A DNA stretch of 34,616 bases from CAZWCX01 sp964632945. GTDB lineage: Bacteria; Planctomycetota; MHYJ01; WSZJ01; CAZWCX01. Shown here piece by piece: positions 24,001 to 30,317 of this stretch. Position 1 is the stretch's first letter; every line of letters begins with the position of its first letter. The translations under genes and the position numbers were made by a program. Under the pieces are notes generated by a model. The model saw only the letters and a program-made list of their open reading frames with translations, did not search any database and was not told the DNA's origin. The DNA is taken from assembly GCA_964632945.1 (NCBI GenBank), contig CAZWCX010000078.1, positions 1 through 34,616 on the forward strand, in the 5' to 3' direction.

Positions 24001-24034
24001 CGCCGAGAGTCTTGCCGAGGAGACGATCTCGCAT
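21032..24034 (-). CDS. Ser/Thr protein kinase with two kinase domains and TPR-like tail
   Basis: 1000 residues. Kinase 1 (about 13-275) is complete: G-loop GSGAMG (20-25), K42, HRDVKPGN with D134, DFG 151-153, SPEQ in place of APE. A long Ala/Pro-rich linker (about 300-450) leads to kinase 2 (about 460-725). Kinase 2 has K488, HRDVRPGN (D581, usual Lys now R583) and DLG at 599-601, but its G-loop is degenerate (GRTERTVVYK). A membrane helix lies near 747-767, and the C-terminal 230 residues are helical repeats of TPR type, probably extracytoplasmic. Kinase 1 should phosphorylate; kinase 2 may be weak or regulatory. The start ATG follows the promoter at 24111-24083. The frame is open far upstream, but that part is non-coding in character. 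Confidence 0.85.
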   Translation of the reverse strand: MRDRLLGKTLGDFHIESLLGSGAMGKVYRATQISLRRAVALKVLEEGVFTPDDLKVRFRREAEYIARLEHPHIISVYQYGYEEPYTYYAMRLVDGKSLEHHLADGVVLRTGLRWLSEIAGALAYAHGQQVIHRDVKPGNIMIANQVAYLADFGLARLLESTTITASGTLMGTLLYMSPEQVRRERAGEASDLYALGIILYELVTTRHPFLHGAEPEAKRGSGSGRVETMDRIRRGRFAAPSSLVPAIPRELEEIILRAMALEPKDRHGNARELQKDLMRAALLPDLARLDEERARSIGRPLSPTSTPGEVAEEAPGESAPPAIGPDIAATAPAAPDVPGRRAAPSPAEAGAKRPVRDPGEVALSEGVELREVRRSGIEASGAAGREAGTSAAAVDVPVEPGFVARMGASDAILPAPADAVGETGSAGSKPGASSPAAVSSWPPTALQSARASGERVGGYTLLEELGRTERTVVYKAVEDHANRLVALKVLRTDAGGDADRIVRFRLEAATAAALRHPNLVTIHRADEADGRWFCAMDLVEGEPLASLLRREKFSPRRVLEIIRDAARALACAHEQGVTHRDVRPGNLFLDPAGRVRVSDLGLTVLLRDERRSIPEGEEWRRSLPYLAPEQVRGEASILGPATDVYGLGATLYHLLVGRAPFDGTDSGRIGDRILTAAPLRPSRLEPGLNPDVEAICLQALEKRPADRYPSAREMAEDLDAFLSARAIAARRAISFAEAAVCLRARPWWTAGGAAVLLVGAALAWRGILPAGEPAAGPLRRAEALLGAEDADRAVAETMRAIEAAPDYGPGWFLLGRIELRRWLESETMPSTRFEEGRVVLSALPGGRNEARERSRVAFAKSLSLGGVSAEEGRIAAAAVALAEDRPAEAALGFVRGAHQHAPQRDLWLAAGRARYAAGEFGAALDAAQSGLERRPADPYLSEVEVRSLVALARVATSEGGDPRVRSRLALKICERQRWIDPGSPLWPALEEECRLAGQGR

Positions 24035-24082
24035 CGCCCGGGGGGCTCCCGCAATCCGGCGCCGCGCGTGAACACGCTCGGC

Positions 24083-24111
24083 ACCGTAGCACATCGGCCC
24101 GGTGCCGACAA
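24083..24111 (-). promoter_or_regulatory. Promoter of the double-kinase gene
   Basis: On the minus strand TTGTCG (24111-24106), 17-nt spacer, TACGGT (24088-24083), with TG one base before the -10 (extended -10 form). The leader is about 40 nt and carries GGGAG. Confidence 0.55.
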
Positions 24112-24198
24112 GCGCCGCCGCCCGGACCGAACGCGGCGCGGACCAGGCCTGCGTGCGCCCGCCTGCGCATCCTTCCCGCCCCCTTCCCCCGCCACGGC

Positions 24199-24228
24199 TT
24201 GACGGCGCGTGCCGGCCGAAGATACAGT
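24199..24228 (+). promoter_or_regulatory. Promoter of the EVE-domain gene
   Basis: TTGACG (24199-24204), 18-nt spacer, TACAGT (24223-24228). The expected start is near 24235, giving a leader of about 28 nt with CGGAG at 24251-24255. It is divergent from the kinase promoter, about 90 nt away. Confidence 0.6.
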
Positions 24229-24262
24229 GCCATGCCTCCCCCGTCTTGCCCGGAGTCGCATC

Positions 24263-24682
24263 ATGCCGGTCCGCTGGTTGCTCAAGACCGAGCCATCGGA
24301 GTATTCCTGGGACGACCTGGTGCGGGATCGGCGCACGGTCTGGACGGGAATTCGGAATGCTCAGGCCTTGATTCATTTGCGCAACTTCCGGAAGGGCGAT
24401 CTGGCCGTCCTCTACCACACCGGGCAGGAGCGGGCGGCGGTCGGCCTCGTCAAGGTCGTCACCGCCCCCTACCCGGATCCTGCGGCCGGCGATCCGAAAT
24501 TCGTCGTCGTCGACCTCGTCCCGCAAGAGCATTGGAAGCGGCCGGTTCCCCTCGCCGAGCTGAAGTCGGACCCGGACCTCGCGAACTGGGACCTGCTCCG
24601 CATCTCGCGATTGTCGATCGTGCCGGTCGACGAGACCCAGTGGAAGGCGCTGCACGCGCGCGCGGGCGGGAAGACGCGCTGA
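24263..24682 (+). CDS. EVE-domain (DUF55) protein
   Basis: 139 residues, a complete single EVE domain, the size of bacterial stand-alone members. Characteristic elements are WLLKTEPSEYSWDDL at the start, VWTGIRNAQA, the basic-aromatic segment FRKGDLAVLYHTG, and GLVKV. EVE domains are PUA-related folds with a pocket that binds modified bases in DNA or RNA (relatives: YTH, THYN1). The natural ligand of bacterial stand-alone versions is not settled. No DNA-modification or restriction gene lies nearby, so a defence role is not supported here. CGGAG lies 7 nt before the ATG. The SagB-like gene follows after 48 nt in the same direction and may share the transcript. Confidence 0.9.
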   Translation: MPVRWLLKTEPSEYSWDDLVRDRRTVWTGIRNAQALIHLRNFRKGDLAVLYHTGQERAAVGLVKVVTAPYPDPAAGDPKFVVVDLVPQEHWKRPVPLAELKSDPDLANWDLLRISRLSIVPVDETQWKALHARAGGKTR

Positions 24683-24730
24683 CCCCCGTTCGATTCGACC
24701 TCCCGTCGGCGCGCCCCGAGAGGGCACAAC

Positions 24731-26473
24731 ATGGTTCGAGTCCGCGGCGAGTCGACCCCCGACCCCCGGCAGGATCCGCTCGGGATCGTACTGGGGTACC
24801 ACGAGCGAACGAAGCACCACTTCACGCGGTTGGCCCGGTCCCTGGGCTATCTGGACTGGTCGACCCAGCCCAATCCGTTTCGCTCGTTCTCGAATGCGAC
24901 CGTGTACCCGCTCCCGCGGCCTGCCGACGACGACACTCCCCGATACGACGACGTGTACGGTCCGCCCCGCATCGCGCAACCGCTCCATCTCGATGCCGTC
25001 TCCCGGTTCCTCTTCGACAGCCTCGCCATTTCGGCCTGGAAGGAGTTCCACGGCAACCGATGGGCCCTCCGAGTCAACCCGTCCAGCGGCAATCTCCATC
25101 CGACCGAGGGGTATCTCCTTCTGCCCCCCATTCCGGGTCTGGGGGACCGGCCCGGCGTCTACCACTATCGATCGAAGGATCATGTCCTCGAGCAACGCGC
25201 GGAGATCCCCCCGCAGCGCTGGACGGAGTTGACCGCGCCGTTTCCGGCCGGCGCCTGGTTCGCCGGCATCTCCTCCATCCCCTGGCGCGAGTCCTGGAAG
25301 TACGGGGAACGCGCCTACCGCTATTGCCAGCACGACGCCGGACACGCCCTCGCCGCACTCCGGTTGTCCGCCGCCGCGCTCGGCTGGCGGCTGGTCCTGC
25401 TCGAGAGCGCGGACGATCAGGCCGGCGCGCGTCTGCTCGGCCTCGACCGCGCAACCGACTTTCCCGCCGCCGAACCGGAGGAATTCGAGTTCCTCGCGGC
25501 AATCGCGCCGGCCGGACTCGATCCGTTCCGCAGCCTGCCGACGGAGGCGATCGATTCGTTCGCCTCCCTGCCCTGGCGCGGCAAGGCCAACGAACTCAGC
25601 CCCGATCACCAGGAATGGCCGTGGATCGATCTCGCTTCCCGCGCCTGCCGGCGCGCCCCCGCCGAGGCGCCGCCGGGCCCAGTCCCGACCGGCCGATCCG
25701 CCGCCGACCTCCCCCGGACGGCCCCTGCGGACGACAGCGGCCGGCCGCCCACGACCGGGGATCCCGAAGCGTTCCCCGGGCCGCGCGCCGCCACCTTCGG
25801 CCACATCGTCCGCACGCGTCGGAGCGCCCTGTCCCTCGACGGACGCACCGGGTTGTCCCGCCCGGATTTCTATCGCATGCTCCTCCGCGTCCTGCCGGGA
25901 TCGGGCCGACCGCCCTGGGACGCCCTCGCCTGGCCGCCCGCCGTCCACCTCGGCCTCTTCGTCCACCGCGTCGAGGATCTCGCGCCCGGCCTCTATGCCC
26001 TTGCCCGCATGCCCGCAGCCGTCGAGCTCCTGCACGCCTCCCTCGATCCCGCGTTCGAATGGACCCGCCCCGACGGTTGCCCCGCCGACCTCTCGCTGTT
26101 CCGATTGCGCGCAGCGGATGTCCGCGCCTTCGCCGCCCGCCTCAGCTGCGACCAGGACATCGCCGGGGACGGTGCCTTCAGCCTCGGGATGCTCGCGGAG
26201 TTCGAGCCCGCGCTCCGCCGGCACGGGCCCCACTTCTACAAGCGACTCTTCTGGGAGTGTGGTGCCGTCGGGCAGGTGCTCTATCTGGAAGCGGAGGCCG
26301 CAAACCTCCGCGCCACCGGGATCGGATGCTTCTTCGACGACCCCGTCCACGAGGCCTTCGGGATCCGCGGTAACGCCTTGCAGAGCCTCTATCACTTCAC
26401 CCTGGGTGGACCGCTCGAGGACACGCGCCTGACGACGCGGCCCGCCTACGACGATCCCATGCCGCGAAGTTGA
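24731..26473 (+). CDS. Tandem SagB-type nitroreductase-fold oxidoreductase
   Basis: 580 residues with two nitroreductase-fold halves. In the first (about 60-260), RVNPSSGNLHPTEGYLLL is the typical flavin-binding stretch of SagB/ThcOx, followed by VYHYRSKDHVLE and a QHDAGHALAALRLSAAALGW helix. A Pro-rich linker (about 310-350) separates the second (about 355-565), with RRSALSLDG and, near its end, KRLFWECGAVGQVLYLEAE. Family members use FMN; in RiPP pathways they oxidise azolines to azoles. No YcaO cyclodehydratase or precursor is present, so a peptide role is not supported. Solitary double-domain SagB-like proteins occur in many bacteria with unknown substrate. The start ATG follows AGAGGG by about 7 nt. 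Confidence 0.8.
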   Translation: MVRVRGESTPDPRQDPLGIVLGYHERTKHHFTRLARSLGYLDWSTQPNPFRSFSNATVYPLPRPADDDTPRYDDVYGPPRIAQPLHLDAVSRFLFDSLAISAWKEFHGNRWALRVNPSSGNLHPTEGYLLLPPIPGLGDRPGVYHYRSKDHVLEQRAEIPPQRWTELTAPFPAGAWFAGISSIPWRESWKYGERAYRYCQHDAGHALAALRLSAAALGWRLVLLESADDQAGARLLGLDRATDFPAAEPEEFEFLAAIAPAGLDPFRSLPTEAIDSFASLPWRGKANELSPDHQEWPWIDLASRACRRAPAEAPPGPVPTGRSAADLPRTAPADDSGRPPTTGDPEAFPGPRAATFGHIVRTRRSALSLDGRTGLSRPDFYRMLLRVLPGSGRPPWDALAWPPAVHLGLFVHRVEDLAPGLYALARMPAAVELLHASLDPAFEWTRPDGCPADLSLFRLRAADVRAFAARLSCDQDIAGDGAFSLGMLAEFEPALRRHGPHFYKRLFWECGAVGQVLYLEAEAANLRATGIGCFFDDPVHEAFGIRGNALQSLYHFTLGGPLEDTRLTTRPAYDDPMPRS

Positions 26474-26594
26474 CCCGACCTTGCGGACCGCGGACGCGCC
26501 GGGGAATCTCCGGGCCGGGGGCCGTGGAACCGGGCGCCTCGCCGGGCGCGAAAATCGCCTCGGCCGAACCTAGGATCTCAAGATTGAAGACCCA

Positions 26595-28310
26595 CTAGCG
26601 CGAGACGTGATACTCGCCGTTGCCGACCCTCGCCAGGTCTTTCAGCACCTCGTCCCGCTCATCGAAGCTGACCGTGTGGATGGTGACGGGCGCTTCCTTC
26701 ATGAGCACTTCCGCGCCGCGCAAGATCGCCTTCGCGTCGCGAACCCGGCCGTCGCTCAGGACGAACAGGGTGACGTGGTAGTTCTTCGGACGCTCGTCGG
26801 CCGGGACCTTGCGAACGAGTTCGAACCCCTTCAGGAGGCCGCTGGCGAGATTGGTCGCCCCGCGACGTTCGAACCGCTCGATCCAGTTTCTTGCTTCGGC
26901 CTTGTTCGCCGCCGTCGCCGCGACGAATTTCGCCGACAGGGGATAGGCCTCCGTGGTGAAAAACACCACGGCGAACGACACCGCCGGATCGAGATCCTCG
27001 ATCGCCTCCAGAAGGTGCTGCTTCATGATGTCCCGCTTCAGCTTGGTGCCCTTCTGCGTGGGTAGACTCATGCTGGCGGAGGCATCGAGAATGAAGCAGA
27101 CGTGCGTCCCGTTGCCCGGGACGCCGAGGAACTCGTAATCCCAACGCCGGTCCGCCTCCTCTTCGACCGCCTCCGTCTGCTCCGCCCGTCCCGGCAACGA
27201 CGCTCCCGCGGGCGCGCGCTCTTCGGCCGCTCCGGAGGATTCCCGGCCGGCGATCGCAAGCGCCGGATCCCCGGTCTCCTCGGCGGCGGCCGTCGACGCG
27301 CCGGCGGGATCGTCGCTGCCGACGCCCGTGGCGGGTCCCACACCGGGCGTCCGACCGGAGCCGGACTTGCCCGCGCTGCCGGGGACCTCTCCCGTCGCGC
27401 CGCCGGAAGGCGCCTTCGTCCCGGAACCCTCCCGTGCCCCCGGGAGCGCGGGCCGGACCGTTCCCTCCGCCCGCGCCGCCGGCGCCGACCCGGCGCGCGC
27501 AGCCGCGGCATCGTCGGCCGGAGTCGAGGCGCCGCGACCGTCGGGCCGAGCCGGGACCGGGGCGACTCCCATCGGAGCTTCGGTGGAGGCGCGGGAGGTC
27601 TCCAGAGCGCCTCCCTTCCACAGGTGCCAGCAGGTGACCGCCGTCGCGCCGACCACGCCCGCCAGGCAGATCAGGAAGACGCCCCAGGGAACGCCCCCTT
27701 CGCCGACGAACCGGCGGCGGCGCCGAATGGCCGGTCCGATCCTCGACCCGCTGGCCTTTCCCGGACGCGCGGGCGCAGCCGCTGCGGCCAGTTGCACGGC
27801 CACCGGCGCGGCGCCGGGACCGCCCACGAAGATGACCGCCGGTCCGGGACCGGCCGCGACCGGACTTGCGCCGCCGGGATCCGGAACCGCCGCCGCGGGC
27901 GCGGGAGGCGCAGGCGGCACAGCCCCTTCGGCCGGGATCGCCGCGGCCGACGCCGCCGAATTCGCACGCGCCGCCACCTCCGCCTCGTTCGGGTTCGGAC
28001 CGACGAAGCGTACCGTCGCATGCCCAACCCGAAAGATGTCGCCGTTCCGCAGGAAGACTTCGCTCACCCGACTGTCCCGCATCGTCGTCCCGTTCTTGCT
28101 GCCGTGGTCCACGAGCAGGTAGCCGGCCGGCAGGTGGACGATCTCGCAGTGGAGTCCGGAAATCGACCGGTCGTCCAATCGCAGCGTGGCGGATCGGGAT
28201 CGACCGATCGTGGTCACCGGCCGGTTCAGATCCATCACGACCTGTCCCGCGTTCATCGACACGATGATCTGGCCGGGACGCGCTTCGTTGTTGCCGTCAC
28301 ACGCGGGCAT
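26595..28310 (-). CDS. FHA-transmembrane-VWA protein
   Basis: 571 residues. The N-terminal FHA domain (about 14-110) has GRS (36-38), SxxH (51-54) and SKNGT (71-75), the phosphothreonine-binding set. A low-complexity Ala/Pro segment precedes a membrane helix (about 210-232). A disordered Ala/Gly/Ser-rich linker follows, then a C-terminal von Willebrand A domain (about 404-571). Its MIDAS DxSxS begins at D409, with a threonine (RGATNL) and an aspartate (LSDGR) further on. The FHA part should be cytoplasmic and read out Ser/Thr kinase activity; the metal-binding VWA part should lie outside and bind a protein partner. Two kinase-family proteins lie in the same window but not in this operon. ATG 28310 has GGAGG 7 nt upstream. 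Confidence 0.88.
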   Translation of the reverse strand: MPACDGNNEARPGQIIVSMNAGQVVMDLNRPVTTIGRSRSATLRLDDRSISGLHCEIVHLPAGYLLVDHGSKNGTTMRDSRVSEVFLRNGDIFRVGHATVRFVGPNPNEAEVAARANSAASAAAIPAEGAVPPAPPAPAAAVPDPGGASPVAAGPGPAVIFVGGPGAAPVAVQLAAAAAPARPGKASGSRIGPAIRRRRRFVGEGGVPWGVFLICLAGVVGATAVTCWHLWKGGALETSRASTEAPMGVAPVPARPDGRGASTPADDAAAARAGSAPAARAEGTVRPALPGAREGSGTKAPSGGATGEVPGSAGKSGSGRTPGVGPATGVGSDDPAGASTAAAEETGDPALAIAGRESSGAAEERAPAGASLPGRAEQTEAVEEEADRRWDYEFLGVPGNGTHVCFILDASASMSLPTQKGTKLKRDIMKQHLLEAIEDLDPAVSFAVVFFTTEAYPLSAKFVAATAANKAEARNWIERFERRGATNLASGLLKGFELVRKVPADERPKNYHVTLFVLSDGRVRDAKAILRGAEVLMKEAPVTIHTVSFDERDEVLKDLARVGNGEYHVSR

Positions 28311-28439
28311 TCGGTTTCCTCCGTCGTCTTGGGTTCCGACTCCCCGCCGCCTCGGCCAGGGCCCGGGGACCGGGGACCGGGGGATTCGGGCACCCCCGGG
28401 CATGACGCAACCCTCGTGCCGCCGGAGGTTTTCCGACGC

Positions 28440-28445
28440 ATTATA
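28440..28445 (-). promoter_or_regulatory. Consensus -10 box (TATAAT) upstream of the FHA/VWA gene
   Basis: A perfect TATAAT on the minus strand inside the 232-nt gap between the lipoprotein and FHA/VWA genes, enclosed by the short dyad ACGC/GCGT. No -35 match is visible at 16-19 nt. The leader to ATG 28310 would be about 120 nt, long for this genome. Confidence 0.35.
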
Positions 28446-28507
28446 AAGCGTTTGCCGGGGATGGCTTGCAGCGGCGCCTGGCTTCGGGATGCGCTTTCGT
28501 CCACACT

Positions 28508-28526
28508 CTTTACACCCGATGTAAGG
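28508..28526. repeat. Dyad CTTTACA-N5-TGTAAGG
   Basis: Seven-base arms (one T-G pair) around CCCGA lie just beyond the stop of the leftward lipoprotein gene and upstream of the TATAAT at 28445-28440. It could be an operator for the FHA/VWA gene or an mRNA 3'-end stem. No U-tract follows. Confidence 0.25.
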
Positions 28527-28542
28527 GTCGAATGCAGCGAAA

Positions 28543-29697
28543 CTACGGTTTGGAGGAGGTGATGCGATTCACGTTGTGGAAGATCGCGCCGAGGTAGTCG
28601 GCGGCGGTACGCGCGTTTTCCTCGTCGATGACGGAGGGGGGGACGTCGGGCCGGAGGAGGGTGCGGGCGCGCGCCAGTTCCTGGGCAAAAAGCAGATGCC
28701 GGAGCGCGTCGAGGAGGAACCGCTGTGCGCGGGATCCCTGGCGCACGTTCAATTCCGAGATGGCCATCGACAGCCGCTGGCGCGCCTCGCCGAATTGATG
28801 GGCAGGATCGACGACCGCGAACTCCGACGGGGGGGCGAGCGCGGCTTCCTTGGGGCCCGCCGCGGAGAGTACGCTCTCGGCGCGATCCCGATAACCGGCC
28901 GCGAGGATCACCTGGTCGGCGGCGAATTCCGGCGCGCGATCCGGCAGGGATCCGATCGCCTCGGCGGAGCGGGCCAGGGCCTCCAGCGCCCGAATGACGG
29001 CGGCGCGGGACGCCTCCTGCGGACGCGCGAAGCTGACGGCGCGCTGCCAACCCATGCCGTAATAGGCGACCGCCAGCTGCAGGAAGCAGTTTCGCTCCAA
29101 CTCGCGCACGAGGGCGGCCGGAGCGCGACCGGCGAATTCGGTGAGGTCGAGAACGCCCTGTTCCGCGCGCGTCAGGAAATAGTCGCCGAGGACCCGCTCG
29201 CGCTCTTCGAGCACCCATTCGGGCACCTGGGTCCGGTCCAGGTTTGCCTCCCCCGCGACCCCGATCGCCTCCGCGAACGCAAGCCACAAGAGGTCGGCGT
29301 CGCGCCCGTGGCGCGCCTCGAGGTCCGCCAGTGGCCGGCACCGTGCGCGTTCGGCCTCCGGCAGGGAGTGGTAGAGTTCGAACGCACGCATGCGGTGGAA
29401 GCGACGATAGAAAACGGCGCGCGTCAGGCGCTCTGCGGGGGTCAGGCGGTCCGGTCGCATGCGACCGAGGATCTCGCAGTAGCGCGGCAGCGAGGCGGCG
29501 TCTTCCGGCAACGAATCGAGGGTGCGGGTAGCCTCCACGCGCTCGCCCACGCGGTGACCGTCCCCGGCGCAGGCCGCCGCCAGCGGCGCGAGACCTCCGG
29601 CCCAAAGGAGGAGTCGGAGCGCCCCGCGAAGCCCGGTTTCGCGCCCGCCGACCCGCGCTCCCCGCCGGACGGCCGGGTCGCCTCCCCGTTCGTACAC
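28543..29697 (-). CDS. Probable lipoprotein of unknown function
   Basis: 384 residues. A basic N-terminal 28 residues is followed by a hydrophobic stretch and LAAAC, so Cys43 is a candidate lipidation site. The remainder is strongly helical (Ala, Arg, Glu, Leu rich) with repeat-like spacing, perhaps a TPR or Sel1-type solenoid, but no motif is clear enough to name. The GTG start at 29697 has GGGAGG about 5 nt upstream. The unusually long n-region makes the start uncertain. Divergent from argR; a TAGAAT -10 stands 27 nt before the start. The FHA/VWA gene lies downstream with a 232-nt gap, so shared transcription is doubtful. Confidence 0.65.
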   Translation of the reverse strand: MYERGGDPAVRRGARVGGRETGLRGALRLLLWAGGLAPLAAACAGDGHRVGERVEATRTLDSLPEDAASLPRYCEILGRMRPDRLTPAERLTRAVFYRRFHRMRAFELYHSLPEAERARCRPLADLEARHGRDADLLWLAFAEAIGVAGEANLDRTQVPEWVLEERERVLGDYFLTRAEQGVLDLTEFAGRAPAALVRELERNCFLQLAVAYYGMGWQRAVSFARPQEASRAAVIRALEALARSAEAIGSLPDRAPEFAADQVILAAGYRDRAESVLSAAGPKEAALAPPSEFAVVDPAHQFGEARQRLSMAISELNVRQGSRAQRFLLDALRHLLFAQELARARTLLRPDVPPSVIDEENARTAADYLGAIFHNVNRITSSKP

Positions 29698-29724
29698 ACG
29701 CGCCTCCCTCAGTCCCCGCGTACC

Positions 29725-29753
29725 ATTCTAGCGCGCTTCCCCGGGGCGCACAG
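29725..29753 (-). promoter_or_regulatory. Promoter region of the lipoprotein gene divergent from argR
   Basis: On the minus strand the -10 box TAGAAT (29730-29725) is preceded at 17 nt by CTGTGC (29753-29748), a weak -35. It is back-to-back with the argR promoter and about 20 nt from its -35 box. The ARG-box-like sites lie on the far side and should not block it. Confidence 0.4.
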
Positions 29754-29772
29754 AATTTTTCGAAGCTTCGCC

Positions 29773-29800
29773 TTGACATTCGCGCCCGATGCTGTATAAA
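29773..29800 (+). promoter_or_regulatory. Promoter of the arginine operon
   Basis: TTGACA (29773-29778), 16-nt spacer, TATAAA (29795-29800). The argR ATG is at 29810, so the transcript should be leaderless or carry only a few bases. Both ARG-box-like operators overlap this element and the start codon. Confidence 0.8.
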
Positions 29801-29808
29801 TACTCAGC
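29791..29808 (+). promoter_or_regulatory. ARG box 1 (ArgR operator half)
   Basis: The core at 29793-29806, TGTATAAATACTCA, matches 12 of 14 positions of the ARG-box core TGAATWWWWATTCA. It covers the -10 box and probable start site. With box 2 it forms a pair separated by 3 bp, the arrangement used by hexameric ArgR in E. coli. Confidence 0.65.
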
Positions 29809-29809
29809 C

Positions 29810-30277
29810 ATGATGAATAAGAATACACCCTCCCCCGTGCGCAAGAGCGATCGCCAGGCGGCGGTGCTGGAGATCGTCCGCCGCGAACGGATGACCACCC
29901 AGCAGGACCTCGTGCGCGCCCTCGAGCGGCGCGGTCTGCCGGCGACCCAGGCCTCCGTGTCCCGGGACGTGGCCGAACTCGGCCTCGTCAAGGTCGCCGG
30001 AGCTTACCGCGCCGCGCTCCCGGACGCCGCCTCTCCCGCCCCGGAACTGCCCATCCGCGCCTGGGCCCGCCGCGCGATCGCCGCCGGGTCCAATCTCGTG
30101 GTCGTCCATTGCGACACCGGCACCGCCTCCAAGGTCGCCCTGGCGCTCGATCAGCAACGACTTCCGCAGGTCGTCGGGACCCTGGCCGGCGACGACACCG
30201 TCTTTGTCGCGGTCCCCTCCCGCACCGCCGGCCGCCGTCTCGTCCGGCTCCTCCAGGAATGGACCGCCCGGCCGTGA
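29810..30277 (+). CDS. argR: Arginine repressor ArgR
   Basis: 155 residues, the usual family size. The N-terminal winged helix-turn-helix (about 10-75) includes QASVSRDVAELGLVKV, the recognition segment. The C-terminal oligomerisation and arginine-binding domain (about 85-150) includes DTGTASKVALALD and VGTLAGDDTVFVAV. ArgR forms hexamers that bind arginine and then ARG boxes. Its gene is first in the operon and its operator lies on its own promoter, so autoregulation and arginine-dependent repression of the whole cluster are expected. ATG 29810 or the next codon (ATG 29813) is the start. An earlier in-frame ATG (29789) is excluded because the -10 box lies inside that extension. argG follows after 40 nt. 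Confidence 0.93.
   Translation: MMNKNTPSPVRKSDRQAAVLEIVRRERMTTQQDLVRALERRGLPATQASVSRDVAELGLVKVAGAYRAALPDAASPAPELPIRAWARRAIAAGSNLVVVHCDTGTASKVALALDQQRLPQVVGTLAGDDTVFVAVPSRTAGRRLVRLLQEWTARP
29812..29829 (+). promoter_or_regulatory. ARG box 2 (ArgR operator half)
   Basis: The core at 29814-29827, TGAATAAGAATACA, matches 12 of 14 positions of the ARG-box core. It lies within the first codons of argR. The centre-to-centre distance to box 1 is 21 bp, two helical turns. Confidence 0.65.
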
Positions 30278-30317
30278 GCCGTGCCCCGCGTCCCAGCCGC
30301 GATTCGGAGAATCCCCG

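Noticed and set aside
24263..24682. Defence island signalled by the EVE domain
   Set aside because: No restriction, methylase, toxin or other defence gene is adjacent. The neighbours are a kinase and an oxidoreductase.
23932..26373. 813-codon frame on the plus strand
   Set aside because: It overlaps the kinase start, the EVE gene and the SagB-like gene in another frame. The real genes have clear motifs and ribosome binding sites.
24035..26395. N-terminal extension of the double-kinase frame
   Set aside because: The frame is open for about 790 more codons, but the extension is antisense to the EVE and SagB-like genes. A promoter and a kinase-like N-terminus mark the start at 24034.
47..26473. 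RiPP biosynthesis locus (radical SAM/SPASM plus SagB-type enzyme)
   Set aside because: The two genes are about 24 kb apart on opposite strands. No precursor peptide, YcaO or peptide transporter is near either.
29789..29809. Upstream ATG for argR
   Set aside because: The -10 box and probable transcription start lie inside this extension, so it cannot be in the mRNA.
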